Assembly (NCBI GenBank): GCA_039683515.1
Contig: JBDKRG010000023.1
Span: 1-42,823, forward strand
Reading direction: 5' to 3'
Length of the DNA: 42,823 nucleotides
Source of the DNA: JAJFUE01 sp039683515
Lineage (GTDB): Bacteria > Sumerlaeota > Sumerlaeia > MVZB01
Under the pieces are notes generated by a model. The model saw only the letters and a list, made by a program, of their open reading frames with translations. It was not told the DNA's origin and ran no database searches. Shown here in pieces: positions 32,015-40,807 of the stretch (the stretch's first letter is position 1; every line of letters starts with the position of its first letter). A program made the position numbers and the translations under genes.

Positions 32015-33259
32015 TTACTGAACCGAGGCGACCGCCTTGGCGATGATCTCGACCGCCTCGTCGACTTCCTCGCGCGTGATGTTGAGCGCCGGCAGGAGCC
32101 GGAGCGTGTTGGGTGCCGGGGCGTTGATCAGCAGGCCGAGCTGCTCGGCCGCCAGGACGACGTCCGCGCCCGCCACGCTCACCTCGACGCCGATCATCAG
32201 GCCGAGGCCGCGGATCTCCTTGAGCTTGCCGGTCGGCTCGAGCGCCTTGCGGAGGGCGGACCTCACGTACTCACCCATCTCGGCGGCCTTGGCCGACCAG
32301 CCCCCCTCGATCAGTTCGCTCATATAAGCGAGCGAGGCGGCGCAGGTCAGCGCATTGCCGCCCATCGTCGAGCCGTGCGCGCCCGGGCCGAACGCCGTCG
32401 ACACCGTCTCCGTGCACAGCATCGCGCCCATCGCCAGGCCGCCGCCGATGCTCTTGGCGAGCGTCAGGATGTCGGGCGTGACGCCGTAGTGCTCGTAGCA
32501 GAACAGCTTGCCCGTGCGGCCGAGCCCCGTCTGGACTTCGTCGATGATCATCAGGATGCCGCGCTCGTCGCACAGCTCGCGGATGCCGCGCACGTACTCC
32601 TGCGTGGCCGGGTAGACGCCGTGCTCGCCCTGGACGAGCTCGAACATGATCGCGCCGGTGGCGGGGGTGACCGCCTTGCGCATGGCGTCCAGGTCGTTGT
32701 ACGGGACGTGGCTGAACCCCTCGAGGTAGGGCTCGAAGTTTTTCTTGGTTTTTTCCTGGCCGGTGGCCGTCAGCGTCGCCATCGTGCGGCCGTGGAACGA
32801 CCCGAGCGTGCAGATGATCTCGTGGTGGCCGGGCCCCTTGGTTTCCTTGTTGTAGCGGCGGGCGATCTTGATCGCCGCCTCGTTGGCCTCGGCCCCCGAG
32901 TTGGCGAGGAACAACCGGTCGGCGAAGCTGTTCTCGATGAGCAGCCGCCCGAGCTGGATCTGCACCGGCACGTAGAACAGGTTGGACGTGTGCACCATCG
33001 TGGCGGCCTGCCGCTGGATGGCGGCGGTCACGCGCGGGTTGCAGTGGCCCAGGTTGTTGACGCTGATGCCGGTCAGGAAATCGAGGTAGCGGCGCCCTTC
33101 GGCGTCCCACACCCACGAGCCCTCGCCGCGCACGAGCGCCAGGCGGCGCCGGCCGAAGTTCGGCGTGAAATACTTCTCGTATTCGTCGCGCCACTGGCTG
33201 TTGCTGAGCCGCGGCAGACCGGCGGGATAGCTTTCGGAAACTGAAGAAGACTGGACCAT
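32015..33259 (-). CDS. argD: Acetylornithine aminotransferase-like class III transaminase
   Basis: A 414-residue PLP enzyme. Lys269 (TLAKSIGGG) forms the Schiff base; IIDEVQTGLGRTG (238-250) supplies the cofactor aspartate (Asp240), and NSGAEANEAAIK (120-131) the phosphate loop. ELVQGEHGV replaces the common EPIQGEGG. Adjacent argF favours acetylornithine or succinylornithine as substrate, but 4-aminobutyrate-type enzymes share these motifs. GAGG is 7 bases before the ATG. Confidence 0.87.
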   Translation of the reverse strand: MVQSSSVSESYPAGLPRLSNSQWRDEYEKYFTPNFGRRRLALVRGEGSWVWDAEGRRYLDFLTGISVNNLGHCNPRVTAAIQRQAATMVHTSNLFYVPVQIQLGRLLIENSFADRLFLANSGAEANEAAIKIARRYNKETKGPGHHEIICTLGSFHGRTMATLTATGQEKTKKNFEPYLEGFSHVPYNDLDAMRKAVTPATGAIMFELVQGEHGVYPATQEYVRGIRELCDERGILMIIDEVQTGLGRTGKLFCYEHYGVTPDILTLAKSIGGGLAMGAMLCTETVSTAFGPGAHGSTMGGNALTCAASLAYMSELIEGGWSAKAAEMGEYVRSALRKALEPTGKLKEIRGLGLMIGVEVSVAGADVVLAAEQLGLLINAPAPNTLRLLPALNITREEVDEAVEIIAKAVASVQ

Positions 33260-33351
33260 TTCGACACCTCACTGTGCGCCTGCGCGCCATTGAAAAAAAA
33301 GGTTATTATACGCGGGGGGACAGTGCCGTCAAGCAGAACGCTGAAAAATAT

Positions 33352-33407
33352 GTGGGACCCATGGGTCTTATGGGACTCATGGGACCCATAAGACCCATAG
33401 GCCCCAC
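33352..33407 (-). repeat. Nonamer array folding into a long hairpin (TGGGACCCA family)
   Basis: 9-bp units TGGGACCCA, TGGGTCTTA, TGGGACTCA, TGGGACCCA, TAAGACCCA, TAGGCCCCA in a row. The two halves are inverted copies, giving a stem of about 23 bp with few mismatches. On the minus strand it is followed by ATATTTTTC and ends two bases from the stop of the EIIA-CBS gene, so it can act as its terminator. Confidence 0.82.
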
Positions 33408-33409
33408 AA

Positions 33410-34315
33410 TCAATAATGCAGCACCTTGGCGATGATGCCCTTGCGGTAGATGATCCCCTTGAGCTCGCCGTCCTCGACGACGTAAATCCGGCGCCGCTGC
33501 TTGGTCATCATGATGTGCGTGACCTGAACGATCGGCATGTTGGGCTCGACCGAGATCACGTCGCGGCGGCACAGGTCGTGCACGCGCAGGACGTTTTCCT
33601 GGCGGAAGTAGTTCTCGAACGGCTCGAAGTTCTCGAGCATCATGGGATTAACTAGTAAATCCATATAGCGCGGCATGCCGAGCGTCAGCAGCTCTTTGCT
33701 CGTCAATTCCCCAACGAGTCTCCCCTGGTCGTCGACGACCGCCACGCCCTCGTCGGGCACGTCGACCAGGATGTCGACGGCCTTGTTGAGCATCGCGTCC
33801 TGGTTGAGCGTCGCCGGCAGGGGGGCCATGATGTCGGCCGCCACGAGCGTCTTCTTGACGTCGATGCCGCTGTCCTCGACGAGCCGGATGAGCCGGCCGG
33901 GCGACTTGACGGCCACGAGCGCCTGCCGCGTCTCCTTGCTCTTGAGCAGCCGCGCCACCGCCGCCAGCGTCTGCAGCATCATCGTGTTCTTGTTTTGCGG
34001 GCTTAAAACCATGAACATCGCGGCGACCTGCGGCTGGCCGTCGGCCACGTGCGCGAACGGCTTGTCCGGCACGAGCAGCCCGACGAGGAAGCTTTCCAGC
34101 TCCTGCAGGCGCACGTGCGGGATGCAGATGCCGTCGACGATGAACGTCGGGTAATGTTCCTCGCGCTGGAGGAGATTCTGCTGGATGTCGGGGATGCGGT
34201 CGCGGTCGATCATCCCGCTGAACACGCCGAGCAGCCGCTCGATCGCCTCGGCCATCGAGCCGACTTCCTCGCCCAGCAGCATCTGGTTTTCGTTGAGCAG
34301 GCTGTAAAGTTTCAA
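33410..34315 (-). CDS. PTS EIIA-type domain fused to two CBS domains
   Basis: A 301-residue cytoplasmic protein. Residues about 1-150 resemble PTS EIIA type 2 (fructose/Ntr); the phospho-acceptor candidate is His67 in GICIPHVRLQELESF. Two CBS domains follow (about 160-215, VAVVDDQGRLVGELTSKEL; 245-301, RIYVVEDGELKGIIYRK). CBS pairs usually bind adenine nucleotides, so the protein may couple energy state to a phosphorelay. No HPr or EI is near. The start is TTG, with GGAGG nine bases upstream; no ATG fits the EIIA N-terminus, and the upstream frame runs into a repeat. Confidence 0.78.
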   Translation of the reverse strand: MKLYSLLNENQMLLGEEVGSMAEAIERLLGVFSGMIDRDRIPDIQQNLLQREEHYPTFIVDGICIPHVRLQELESFLVGLLVPDKPFAHVADGQPQVAAMFMVLSPQNKNTMMLQTLAAVARLLKSKETRQALVAVKSPGRLIRLVEDSGIDVKKTLVAADIMAPLPATLNQDAMLNKAVDILVDVPDEGVAVVDDQGRLVGELTSKELLTLGMPRYMDLLVNPMMLENFEPFENYFRQENVLRVHDLCRRDVISVEPNMPIVQVTHIMMTKQRRRIYVVEDGELKGIIYRKGIIAKVLHY

Positions 34316-34676
34316 CGCCGACAACCTCCGGAAAACCCAGTATCCAATGCCGGGATTCAGGTCGCAACAAAGAATAAAATCGAAACACGAGATTTCACGG
34401 AAAAATTCTTGTCGCGGAGGGGCCGAGTCGGGCAGAGATGCAGAGAAGACCATGTGAATTCATTTCGTGGAATTTCGGGCTTTCCTTTCGTGAATTTCGT
34501 GTTTTGCATTTCCTCTGCCGCTCTGCCCGACTCGGCCCCTCCGCGACAAGGCCGGTCTCGCCCGGTTCCGCCGGATTCCCGAATTCCGCCGTGGCCTGTG
34601 CCGTCGATTTTGTGTTATAAATTGAAGGATGGATACCGATCCGGACTGTGAGATTGATAACAAAAGAGATGTCAAA
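34316..34676. other. Divergent spacer of 361 bp with an inverted-repeat element
   Basis: Contains the 30-bp inverted repeats at 34408-34437 and 34521-34550. TATAAATTG near 34616 could be a -10 region for the oadA-like gene, but no good -35 is present. No gene or tRNA was seen. Confidence 0.6.
34408..34550. repeat. 143-bp element bounded by 30-bp perfect inverted repeats
   Basis: CTTGTCGCGGAGGGGCCGAG (first 20 of 30 bases) at the left is perfectly complementary to the right arm at 34521-34550. The 83-bp centre is AT-richer and non-coding. The form is MITE-like; no clear target-site duplication was found. Confidence 0.85.
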
Positions 34677-36197
34677 ATGAACCAACCCAAAACCGAAACC
34701 AAGCCGGGCGTCAAGCCCGTGCGCATCACCGACCTGGTGCTGCGCGATGCCCACCAGTCGCTCCTGGCCACCCGCATGCGCACCGAGGACATGCTGCCGA
34801 TCTGCGCGGCCCTCGACAAGGTCGGCTACTGGTCGCTCGAGGTCTGGGGCGGCGCCACGTTCGACTCCTGCCTGCGGTTCCTCGGCGAGGACCCGTGGGA
34901 GCGCCTGCGCAAGCTCAAGGCCGCCCTGCCCAACACGAAGCTCCAGATGCTCTTCCGCGGCCAGAACATCCTCGGCTACCGCCACTACGGCGACGACGTC
35001 GTCCGCCGCTTTGTCGACAAGAGCGTCGAGTACGGCATGGACGTCTTCCGCATCTTCGACGCGCTCAACGACCCGCGCAACCTGGAGACCGCGGTCAGCC
35101 AGGCCATCAAGGCGGGCGCGCACGCCCAGGGCGCGATCTGCTACACCGTCTCGCCGGTCCACACCATCGAGAAGTTCGTCGAGCTCGGCCGCCAGCTCGA
35201 GGACATGGGCTGCCACTCGATCTGCATCAAGGACATGGCCGCGCTCATGACCCCCGACCCGGCCGCCGACCTCGTCCACGCCCTCAAACAGGCCGTCAAG
35301 ATCCCGATCCACGTCCACACGCATTCGACGACGGGCGTCGCGCCGATGGTCCTCGTCAAGGTCATTGGCGCGGGCGCCGACGGCGTCGACACCGCCATCA
35401 GCTCGCTCTCGGGCGGCTCGGGCCACGTCGCCACCGAGGCGGTCGTCGAAACCTACAAGGGCTCGAAATTCGACACCGGTCTCAGGCAGGAGGACCTCGC
35501 CCCCGTCGCCGACTACTTCCGCAAGATCCGTGGCAAATACAAGGAATTCGAGACGAGCTTCAGCGGCTCGGACCCGCGCATCTTCATCAGCCAGATCCCG
35601 GGCGGCATGATCTCCAACCTCGAGAGCCAGCTCAAGCAGATGGGCTGCCTCGAGCGCATGGACGACGTGCTCGCCGAGGTCCCGAAGGTCCGCGCCGAAA
35701 TGGGCTACATCCCGCTGGTGACCCCGACCAGCCAGATCGTCGGCACGCAGGCCGCCATGAACGTCATCATGGGCGCGCGCTACGCGAGCGTCCCGCAGGA
35801 AAGCAAGGACGTCTTCTCGGGGCGCTACGGCAAGACGCCGGCCCCGGTCGACGCCGGGATCCAGAAGAAGGTCCTCGGCGACGAGCAGCCGATCACCTGC
35901 CGGCCGGCCGACCTGATCCCCAACGAGTGGGACAAGATCAAGGCCGAGGTCCACGGCAAGGCGCGCAACGACGACGATGTCCTTTCCTACGCCCTGTTCC
36001 CGAAGGTGTGGCTCAAGTTCTACGAGGACAAGCTCGACCCCAACCGCAAGCCCGAGCCCGCCAAGCCGGCCGCGCAACCGGCCGCCGCGCCCGCGGCGCA
36101 ACCCGCCCCGGCGGCCGCCGGCCCGGCCGACTACCGCTTCAACCTCAAGATCAACGGCCAGCAGTTCGAGGCCAGCGTGGCGGTACTGGAACCTTAG
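34677..36197 (+). CDS. Carboxyltransferase of the pyruvate/oxaloacetate type lacking a biotin domain
   Basis: A 506-residue TIM-barrel carboxyltransferase related to OadA and PycB. Conserved residues: RDAHQSLLATR (23-33), Lys185 in CIKDMAAL (carbamylated metal ligand), HVHTHSTTG (His214, His216). A Pro/Ala linker (about 455-485) leads to FNLKINGQQFEASVAVLEP and a stop; in OadA this is where a further linker and the biotinyl lysine follow, so the biotin carrier is missing. No gene for one is nearby. The start MNQPKT is preferred over ATG 34629. It may work with a separate biotin protein, as in transcarboxylases. The exact substrate is unknown. Confidence 0.83.
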   Translation: MNQPKTETKPGVKPVRITDLVLRDAHQSLLATRMRTEDMLPICAALDKVGYWSLEVWGGATFDSCLRFLGEDPWERLRKLKAALPNTKLQMLFRGQNILGYRHYGDDVVRRFVDKSVEYGMDVFRIFDALNDPRNLETAVSQAIKAGAHAQGAICYTVSPVHTIEKFVELGRQLEDMGCHSICIKDMAALMTPDPAADLVHALKQAVKIPIHVHTHSTTGVAPMVLVKVIGAGADGVDTAISSLSGGSGHVATEAVVETYKGSKFDTGLRQEDLAPVADYFRKIRGKYKEFETSFSGSDPRIFISQIPGGMISNLESQLKQMGCLERMDDVLAEVPKVRAEMGYIPLVTPTSQIVGTQAAMNVIMGARYASVPQESKDVFSGRYGKTPAPVDAGIQKKVLGDEQPITCRPADLIPNEWDKIKAEVHGKARNDDDVLSYALFPKVWLKFYEDKLDPNRKPEPAKPAAQPAAAPAAQPAPAAAGPADYRFNLKINGQQFEASVAVLEP

Positions 36198-36204
36198 TCA
36201 GCAG

Positions 36205-36319
36205 GCCGCTTCGGCTCGAAGCGGCATCGTTCGCGAAATTGAGATGACTCCCAGAACGCCGCCTCAAACCGAGGCGGCGCTTTTTTCGAGAATCCCCTGT
36301 CGCTTCGATCCGAAGCGAC
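36205..36319 (+). repeat. Two related hairpins flanking a terminator after the OadA-like gene
   Basis: GCCGCTTCG/CGAAGCGGC (36205-36225) and GTCGCTTCG/CGAAGCGAC (36299-36319) share the core GCTTCG..CGAAGC and sit on either side of the terminator at 36257-36286. Neither has its own T-run. Confidence 0.6.
36257..36286 (+). terminator. Rho-independent terminator
   Basis: CGCCGCCTC/GAGGCGGCG stem (9 bp, 5-nt loop), then CTTTTTTC; 59 bases past the OadA-like stop. Confidence 0.88.
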
Positions 36320-36456
36320 CGACTGACAAGCCTTTTTCATTTTTTAGCTGATATTTGACTTAAAACCGATTTTAATGGTCCTGCCCCGGAGATTGCCGGC
36401 TTGTCCGGCACGGTCACCTTAGGCTTGTTTAATCCCTGGTTCGATATAGGTTTCCC

Positions 36457-37428
36457 ATGAGCCGCTACCGTATTTTGGTCGTTGATGACGACGAGGAAAT
36501 TCGTCGGGTGCTCAAGCTCACCCTCAGCACCCGCTATGAGGTCGTCGAGGCGTGCGACGGGCTGGACGCCCTGAGCAAGCTCGAGGACTACGAGCCCGAC
36601 TTCGCGATCATCGATATCATGATGCCGCTGATGGACGGCTTCCAGCTTTGCGAGGCGATTCGCCGCCACAAAAGCTTCAAGGTCATGCAGGTCATGTTCC
36701 TGTCGGCCCACGGCAGCAAGGACAACATCAAGAAGAGCTACGCCTCCGGCGCCAACCTGTTCATGCAGAAGCCGGTCGAGCCCGAGCGCCTCCTGCGCAA
36801 CGTCGACTTCACGATCCAGCACGAGCTGCCGCCGCTGCGCAACAAGAAGTACTCGATCGAGCAGATCCGCCAGATGGAAGCCGAAAAATCGGGCGCCGCG
36901 CCCGCCCCGGCCGCCGAACCGGCGCCGAGCCGGCTTGCCGCCGCCCCGCAGCGGCCCGCCGCCGCCCCGCCGACCAACCCGATGCTGGCCCCGGTCCACG
37001 GCCGCGTCAAGCCGCGCCTGCTCGTCGTCGACGACGACGAGGAAATGCTGACCATGCTCGCCATGGCGCTGCGCGACGACTACGAGGTCACCGTCGCGGT
37101 CGACGGCCTCGACGCCATCCAGCGCATCGTCGAATACGAGCCGGACATGCTCCTGCTCGACATCATGATGCCGCGCATGAACGGCTACCAGCTCCTGCAG
37201 TCGATCCGGCGCAACGCGACCTACAAGAACCTGCCGATCGTCGTCATCTCCGCCAAGAGCACGCAGCGCGACATCGACTACGCGATCCGCCTCGGCGCCA
37301 ACGAGTTCCTGGCCAAGCCGTACCGGATCGACCAGCTGCTCAAGATGATCGAGGCGGTTGCCGGCCGGCCGGGCTTCCAGATCCAGCCCAAGCGCCTGTC
37401 GATCCGCGAAATCGAAAAACTGCAGTAG
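36457..37428 (+). CDS. Double response-regulator receiver protein without an output domain
   Basis: A 323-residue cytoplasmic protein made of two REC domains. REC1: VVDDDEE, phospho-acceptor Asp53 in IIDIMMPLMDG, Lys105 in MQKP. A Pro/Ala linker covers about 145-180. REC2: VVDDDEE, Asp235 in LLDIMMPRMNG, and LAKPYRIDQ. Both phosphorylation sites are intact. No DNA-binding, HD or GGDEF domain follows; it may be a phospho-sink or interact with other proteins. No histidine kinase is next to it. AGG lies 8 bases before the ATG. Confidence 0.88.
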   Translation: MSRYRILVVDDDEEIRRVLKLTLSTRYEVVEACDGLDALSKLEDYEPDFAIIDIMMPLMDGFQLCEAIRRHKSFKVMQVMFLSAHGSKDNIKKSYASGANLFMQKPVEPERLLRNVDFTIQHELPPLRNKKYSIEQIRQMEAEKSGAAPAPAAEPAPSRLAAAPQRPAAAPPTNPMLAPVHGRVKPRLLVVDDDEEMLTMLAMALRDDYEVTVAVDGLDAIQRIVEYEPDMLLLDIMMPRMNGYQLLQSIRRNATYKNLPIVVISAKSTQRDIDYAIRLGANEFLAKPYRIDQLLKMIEAVAGRPGFQIQPKRLSIREIEKLQ

Positions 37429-37513
37429 CCCGACGATTCACGGCGGCCCCGGCGCCGGTCCGTGCGTTTATCGGGCCCGGGCCGCCGCGAGTGGCCGGGG
37501 CGATTTAAAAAGG

Positions 37514-37542
37514 TTGATTCTCGGCCCCCACTCGACTATCAA
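37514..37542 (+). promoter_or_regulatory. Putative promoter before the DUF5107-TPR gene
   Basis: TTGATT, 17 bp, TATCAA, about 80 bases before the ATG. Between them a CCGCCGC/GCGGCGG hairpin (37551-37570) lies in the leader. Confidence 0.3.
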
Positions 37543-37624
37543 CGAAGGTTCCGCCGCAAAAAGCGGCGGGGCGGTCGGTTCTTTTTGTGAAAAATGTAAC
37601 CATCATTTACGAAAGGCGATCACG

Positions 37625-40603
37625 ATGAAACGCGGCATCTCCTGGCAGGCGCTTGTTTCGATCCTCATCATGGCGGCGCTGGTCCTCCCGTCTCACGCGC
37701 GCGAGCGCGTCAAGGCGTGGGCCGGCAAGATCACCGTGCCGACGTATCAACTGGATCCCGGCGATCTCAACCCTCGCATCCAGGAACTCGACGGCTCGAT
37801 CATTTACCCCTACACGCTGCAGGACGAGTTCACGACCAAGTGCGTCTCGCAGGACCACAAGGCCATGTTCCTCGAGAACGAATACCTCAAGGTCACGGTC
37901 CTGCCCGACATCGGCGGCCGCATCCACTCGGTCTTCGACAAGACCACCAACCGGGAAATGTTCCACATGAACGACTGCATCCGCCCGGCGCGCATCGCGC
38001 TGCGCGGGGCGTGGGTCAGCGGCGGCGTCGAGTGGAACGCCGGCCCGCAGTCGCACACCGTCATGGCCTATGACAAGCTCAACGCCGTCCACGAGCTCCA
38101 CGTCGACGGCTCGGCCTCGATCGTCGTCAGCCACACCCAGCTCGACACCGGCCTGCGCTGGCAGGTGCGCATGACGCTGCGCCCCGGCGTGGCCGTCCTC
38201 GACGAGCAGATCCGCATCTACAACCCGACCGACGCCGTCCACCCCTACTTCTTCTGGAACAACACCTCGTTCACCAACAACGGCGACGGCACGCGCCTCA
38301 TCTGGCCGGCCACGCTGATCTGCGACCACTGGGGGACCAAGTTCACCCGCTGGCCGATCAACGACGAAGGCGTCGACATGACCTGCATGAAGAACTACCA
38401 GGACACGGCGGCCATGTTCACCGTCAACTGCGTCTATGATTTCTTCGGCGCCTACAACTCCGACAGCGACCGCGGCATGGTCCAGTTCGCCGACCACCGC
38501 GTCCTGCCCGGCAAGAAGTGCTGGACGTGGGGCAAGTCCAACTACGGCGTCATGCGCCAGAAGTTCCTCGGCGAAAAGGACACCGAATACATCGAGGTCC
38601 AGAGCGGCCCGCTCCCGACCCAGTCCGACTACGAATTCCTCGATCCGCACCGCCAGGTCGCGTGGGAAGAGTGCTGGTACCCGGTCCACGGCCTCGGCGA
38701 AGGGTTCGAATACTGCACCCGCGAGCTCGCCGTCCAGACCGAGCGCCCAACCGCCGGCGACCTCAAGATCCGCATGCTCGCCACGGCCGCCTACGACCAG
38801 GCCCGCGTCCGCGTCGAGCGCGACGGCGCGGCGCTGGCCGAAGACACCGCCGACCTCAACCCCAAGGACGTCTACTCGCTGAGCGTCCCGGGCGGCATCG
38901 GCAAGCCGGTCCGCATCCTCGTCACCGCGGCCGACGGCAAGGTCCTGGCCGACTACACCTCGCCGCTGCCGATCCCGTTTGAAAAAATCCCCACCCTGGC
39001 CGAGCGCACGACCGGCACGGCCGAGACCTGCTACCTCGCCGGCCGGCGCCAGGACAAGAACACCGACCGCATCCAGGCCCGCTCGCTCTATGAGCAGGCG
39101 CTCAAGCTCGACCCCAGCCACGTCGGCGCCCTGCGCGCCCTCGCGATCCTCGACATCGAGGCCGCCCGCTACGACGAGGCGCTCGCGCGCCTTGGCAAGG
39201 CTCTCCTCATCGAGCCCGCCGACGGCCAGAGCCGCTACTTCGCGGCCGTCTGCCAGCTCTCCAGCGGCCGCCTCGACGAGTGCCTCAAGCAGGCCTACGA
39301 GGCGATCCGCCGCCCCGAGACCCGCGGCCTCGGCTGGGACATCTCCGGCCGCGTCTACATGCGCCAGGGCCGGCTCGAGAAGGCGATCGAGGCGTTCAAC
39401 CAGGCCCTGGCCGCCGACCCGTCCGACCTGCGCGCCCGCGAGCACCTGCTCGTCGCCACGATGATCAAGAAGGACATCGCGAACCTGCGGCCGCTCGCCG
39501 ACTCGGTCTTCGTCGACGACCCGACCAACGTCATCGGCTGGTATGCCGAGACCGTCGGCATGAAGGTCAGGATGGCCACGCCCGGCTGGGGCTACCCCGA
39601 CAACGAGGCCCTGAACGCCGCGGCGATGCTCGCCGAGATCGGCTGCTACGCCCAGGCCCAGGACGTCATCACCCGCGTCTGCGGCAAGAAGCCCGAAAAC
39701 CGGCTCGTCCTCTACTGGCTGGCGTGGCTCGCCGAGCGGCAAGGCCAAACCGAACGCGCCGACCAGCTGCGCTTAAAGGCCGCCGCAGCGCCGACCGAGG
39801 GTGTCTATCCCTGTAACCCGCTGGACATCGCCGTCCTGCAAGAGGCGATCAAGCTCAACCCCAACGACGCCAGCGCCACCGCCGACCTCGGCAATTACCT
39901 GGGCGGCCTCGGCCGGCTGGCCGACGCCGCGGCGCTGTGGGAGACGGCCGTCAAGCTCGACCCGAGCCAGGCGGTCGCGTGGCGCAACCTCGGCCTGTAC
40001 GAGTGGAAGAGCAACAAGGACCTCAAGGCCGCCGAGCGCTGCTACGCCGCCGCCGTCAAGGCCAACCCCTCCGACCAGACCTACTGGCGCGACCAGGCGA
40101 CCGTCCTGATGCAGGACAAACGCCCGGCCGACGCGGCCAAGCTCCTCAAGTCGATGCCGCTCGCCAAGGGCGCCAAGCCGCGCGGCGACCTGCTCCTGAC
40201 GATCGTCCGCGCCGACCTCAAGCTCGGCCGCTACGATGACGCGGTCCAGATCCTGACCGAGAACTGGTTGACGGTCGGCGAGTTCCAGACCGACAGCCAC
40301 GAGCTGTTCGTCCGCGCCCTCGTCGCCCGCGGCGAGCGCTCGTTCAACAACGGCAACTACAAGGCCGCCCTCGCCGACTTCGAGCGCGCGCTGACCTATC
40401 CCGACAACCTCGGGATCGGCCGCCGTTCGCACCCGTCCGAGGCGATCCAGTACTACTGGATCGGCAAGTCGCTCCAGAAGCTCGGCCGCAACGAGGAAGC
40501 CGTCGCCGCATGGAAGACCGGCTCCAGGCAGGTCACCGGCCGCGCCGGCAGCACCCGCGAGCAGGGTCGCTACATCCGCCTCTGCGCCGATCAATTAAAG
40601 TAG
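37625..40603 (+). CDS. Secreted DUF5107/TPR protein
   Basis: A 992-residue exported protein. Signal peptide (MKRGISWQALVSILIMAALV...SHA), then a beta-rich domain of about 35-370 with EYLKVTVLPDIGGRIHSVFD, GVEWNAGP and ADHRVLPGKKCWTWG, the layout of DUF5107 (a galactose-mutarotase-like fold tied to carbohydrate metabolism). A beta-sandwich-like segment follows (about 385-455), then a long TPR region of ten or more repeats (e.g. SLYEQALKLDPSHVGALRAL; AIEAFNQALAADPSDLRARE). The ATG has GAAAGG eight bases upstream; the frame is open upstream but lacks the signal. It may bind or cleave glycans; catalytic residues are not assignable here. Confidence 0.85.
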   Translation: MKRGISWQALVSILIMAALVLPSHARERVKAWAGKITVPTYQLDPGDLNPRIQELDGSIIYPYTLQDEFTTKCVSQDHKAMFLENEYLKVTVLPDIGGRIHSVFDKTTNREMFHMNDCIRPARIALRGAWVSGGVEWNAGPQSHTVMAYDKLNAVHELHVDGSASIVVSHTQLDTGLRWQVRMTLRPGVAVLDEQIRIYNPTDAVHPYFFWNNTSFTNNGDGTRLIWPATLICDHWGTKFTRWPINDEGVDMTCMKNYQDTAAMFTVNCVYDFFGAYNSDSDRGMVQFADHRVLPGKKCWTWGKSNYGVMRQKFLGEKDTEYIEVQSGPLPTQSDYEFLDPHRQVAWEECWYPVHGLGEGFEYCTRELAVQTERPTAGDLKIRMLATAAYDQARVRVERDGAALAEDTADLNPKDVYSLSVPGGIGKPVRILVTAADGKVLADYTSPLPIPFEKIPTLAERTTGTAETCYLAGRRQDKNTDRIQARSLYEQALKLDPSHVGALRALAILDIEAARYDEALARLGKALLIEPADGQSRYFAAVCQLSSGRLDECLKQAYEAIRRPETRGLGWDISGRVYMRQGRLEKAIEAFNQALAADPSDLRAREHLLVATMIKKDIANLRPLADSVFVDDPTNVIGWYAETVGMKVRMATPGWGYPDNEALNAAAMLAEIGCYAQAQDVITRVCGKKPENRLVLYWLAWLAERQGQTERADQLRLKAAAAPTEGVYPCNPLDIAVLQEAIKLNPNDASATADLGNYLGGLGRLADAAALWETAVKLDPSQAVAWRNLGLYEWKSNKDLKAAERCYAAAVKANPSDQTYWRDQATVLMQDKRPADAAKLLKSMPLAKGAKPRGDLLLTIVRADLKLGRYDDAVQILTENWLTVGEFQTDSHELFVRALVARGERSFNNGNYKAALADFERALTYPDNLGIGRRSHPSEAIQYYWIGKSLQKLGRNEEAVAAWKTGSRQVTGRAGSTREQGRYIRLCADQLK

Positions 40604-40624
40604 GCCGGTTTCGCCAAAACCGGC
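40604..40624 (+). repeat. Hairpin flush with the DUF5107 stop codon
   Basis: GCCGGTTT/AAACCGGC (8 bp, 5-nt loop) begins on the base right after the TAG. It precedes the true terminator at 40632 by seven bases. Confidence 0.7.
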
Positions 40625-40631
40625 ATTTCCC

Positions 40632-40673
40632 AACCGGGCGAATGGCTCCTCAGCCATCCGCCCGGTTTTTTTT
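40632..40673 (+). terminator. Strong Rho-independent terminator
   Basis: A 16-bp stem with one mismatch (AACCGGGCGAATGGCT pairing with AGCCATCCGCCCGGTT) and a run of eight Ts. Confidence 0.93.
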
Positions 40674-40807
40674 GGCCGGCGCAAGTCCGTGCCCGTCCGT
40701 GCAAGTCCGCGCGCCTCTCTCTTGCTGAAAACTTCTGTCTCTTGCTTTAGAATTCAATCCGACTCGTGATTCGGGCTTCGGCCGGCAAGGAAACTGGAGA
40801 TCGTTCA

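Noticed and set aside
36198..36456. Riboswitch upstream of the double-receiver gene
   Set aside because: Several hairpins are present but no known riboswitch core could be matched, and one hairpin is clearly a terminator of the upstream gene.
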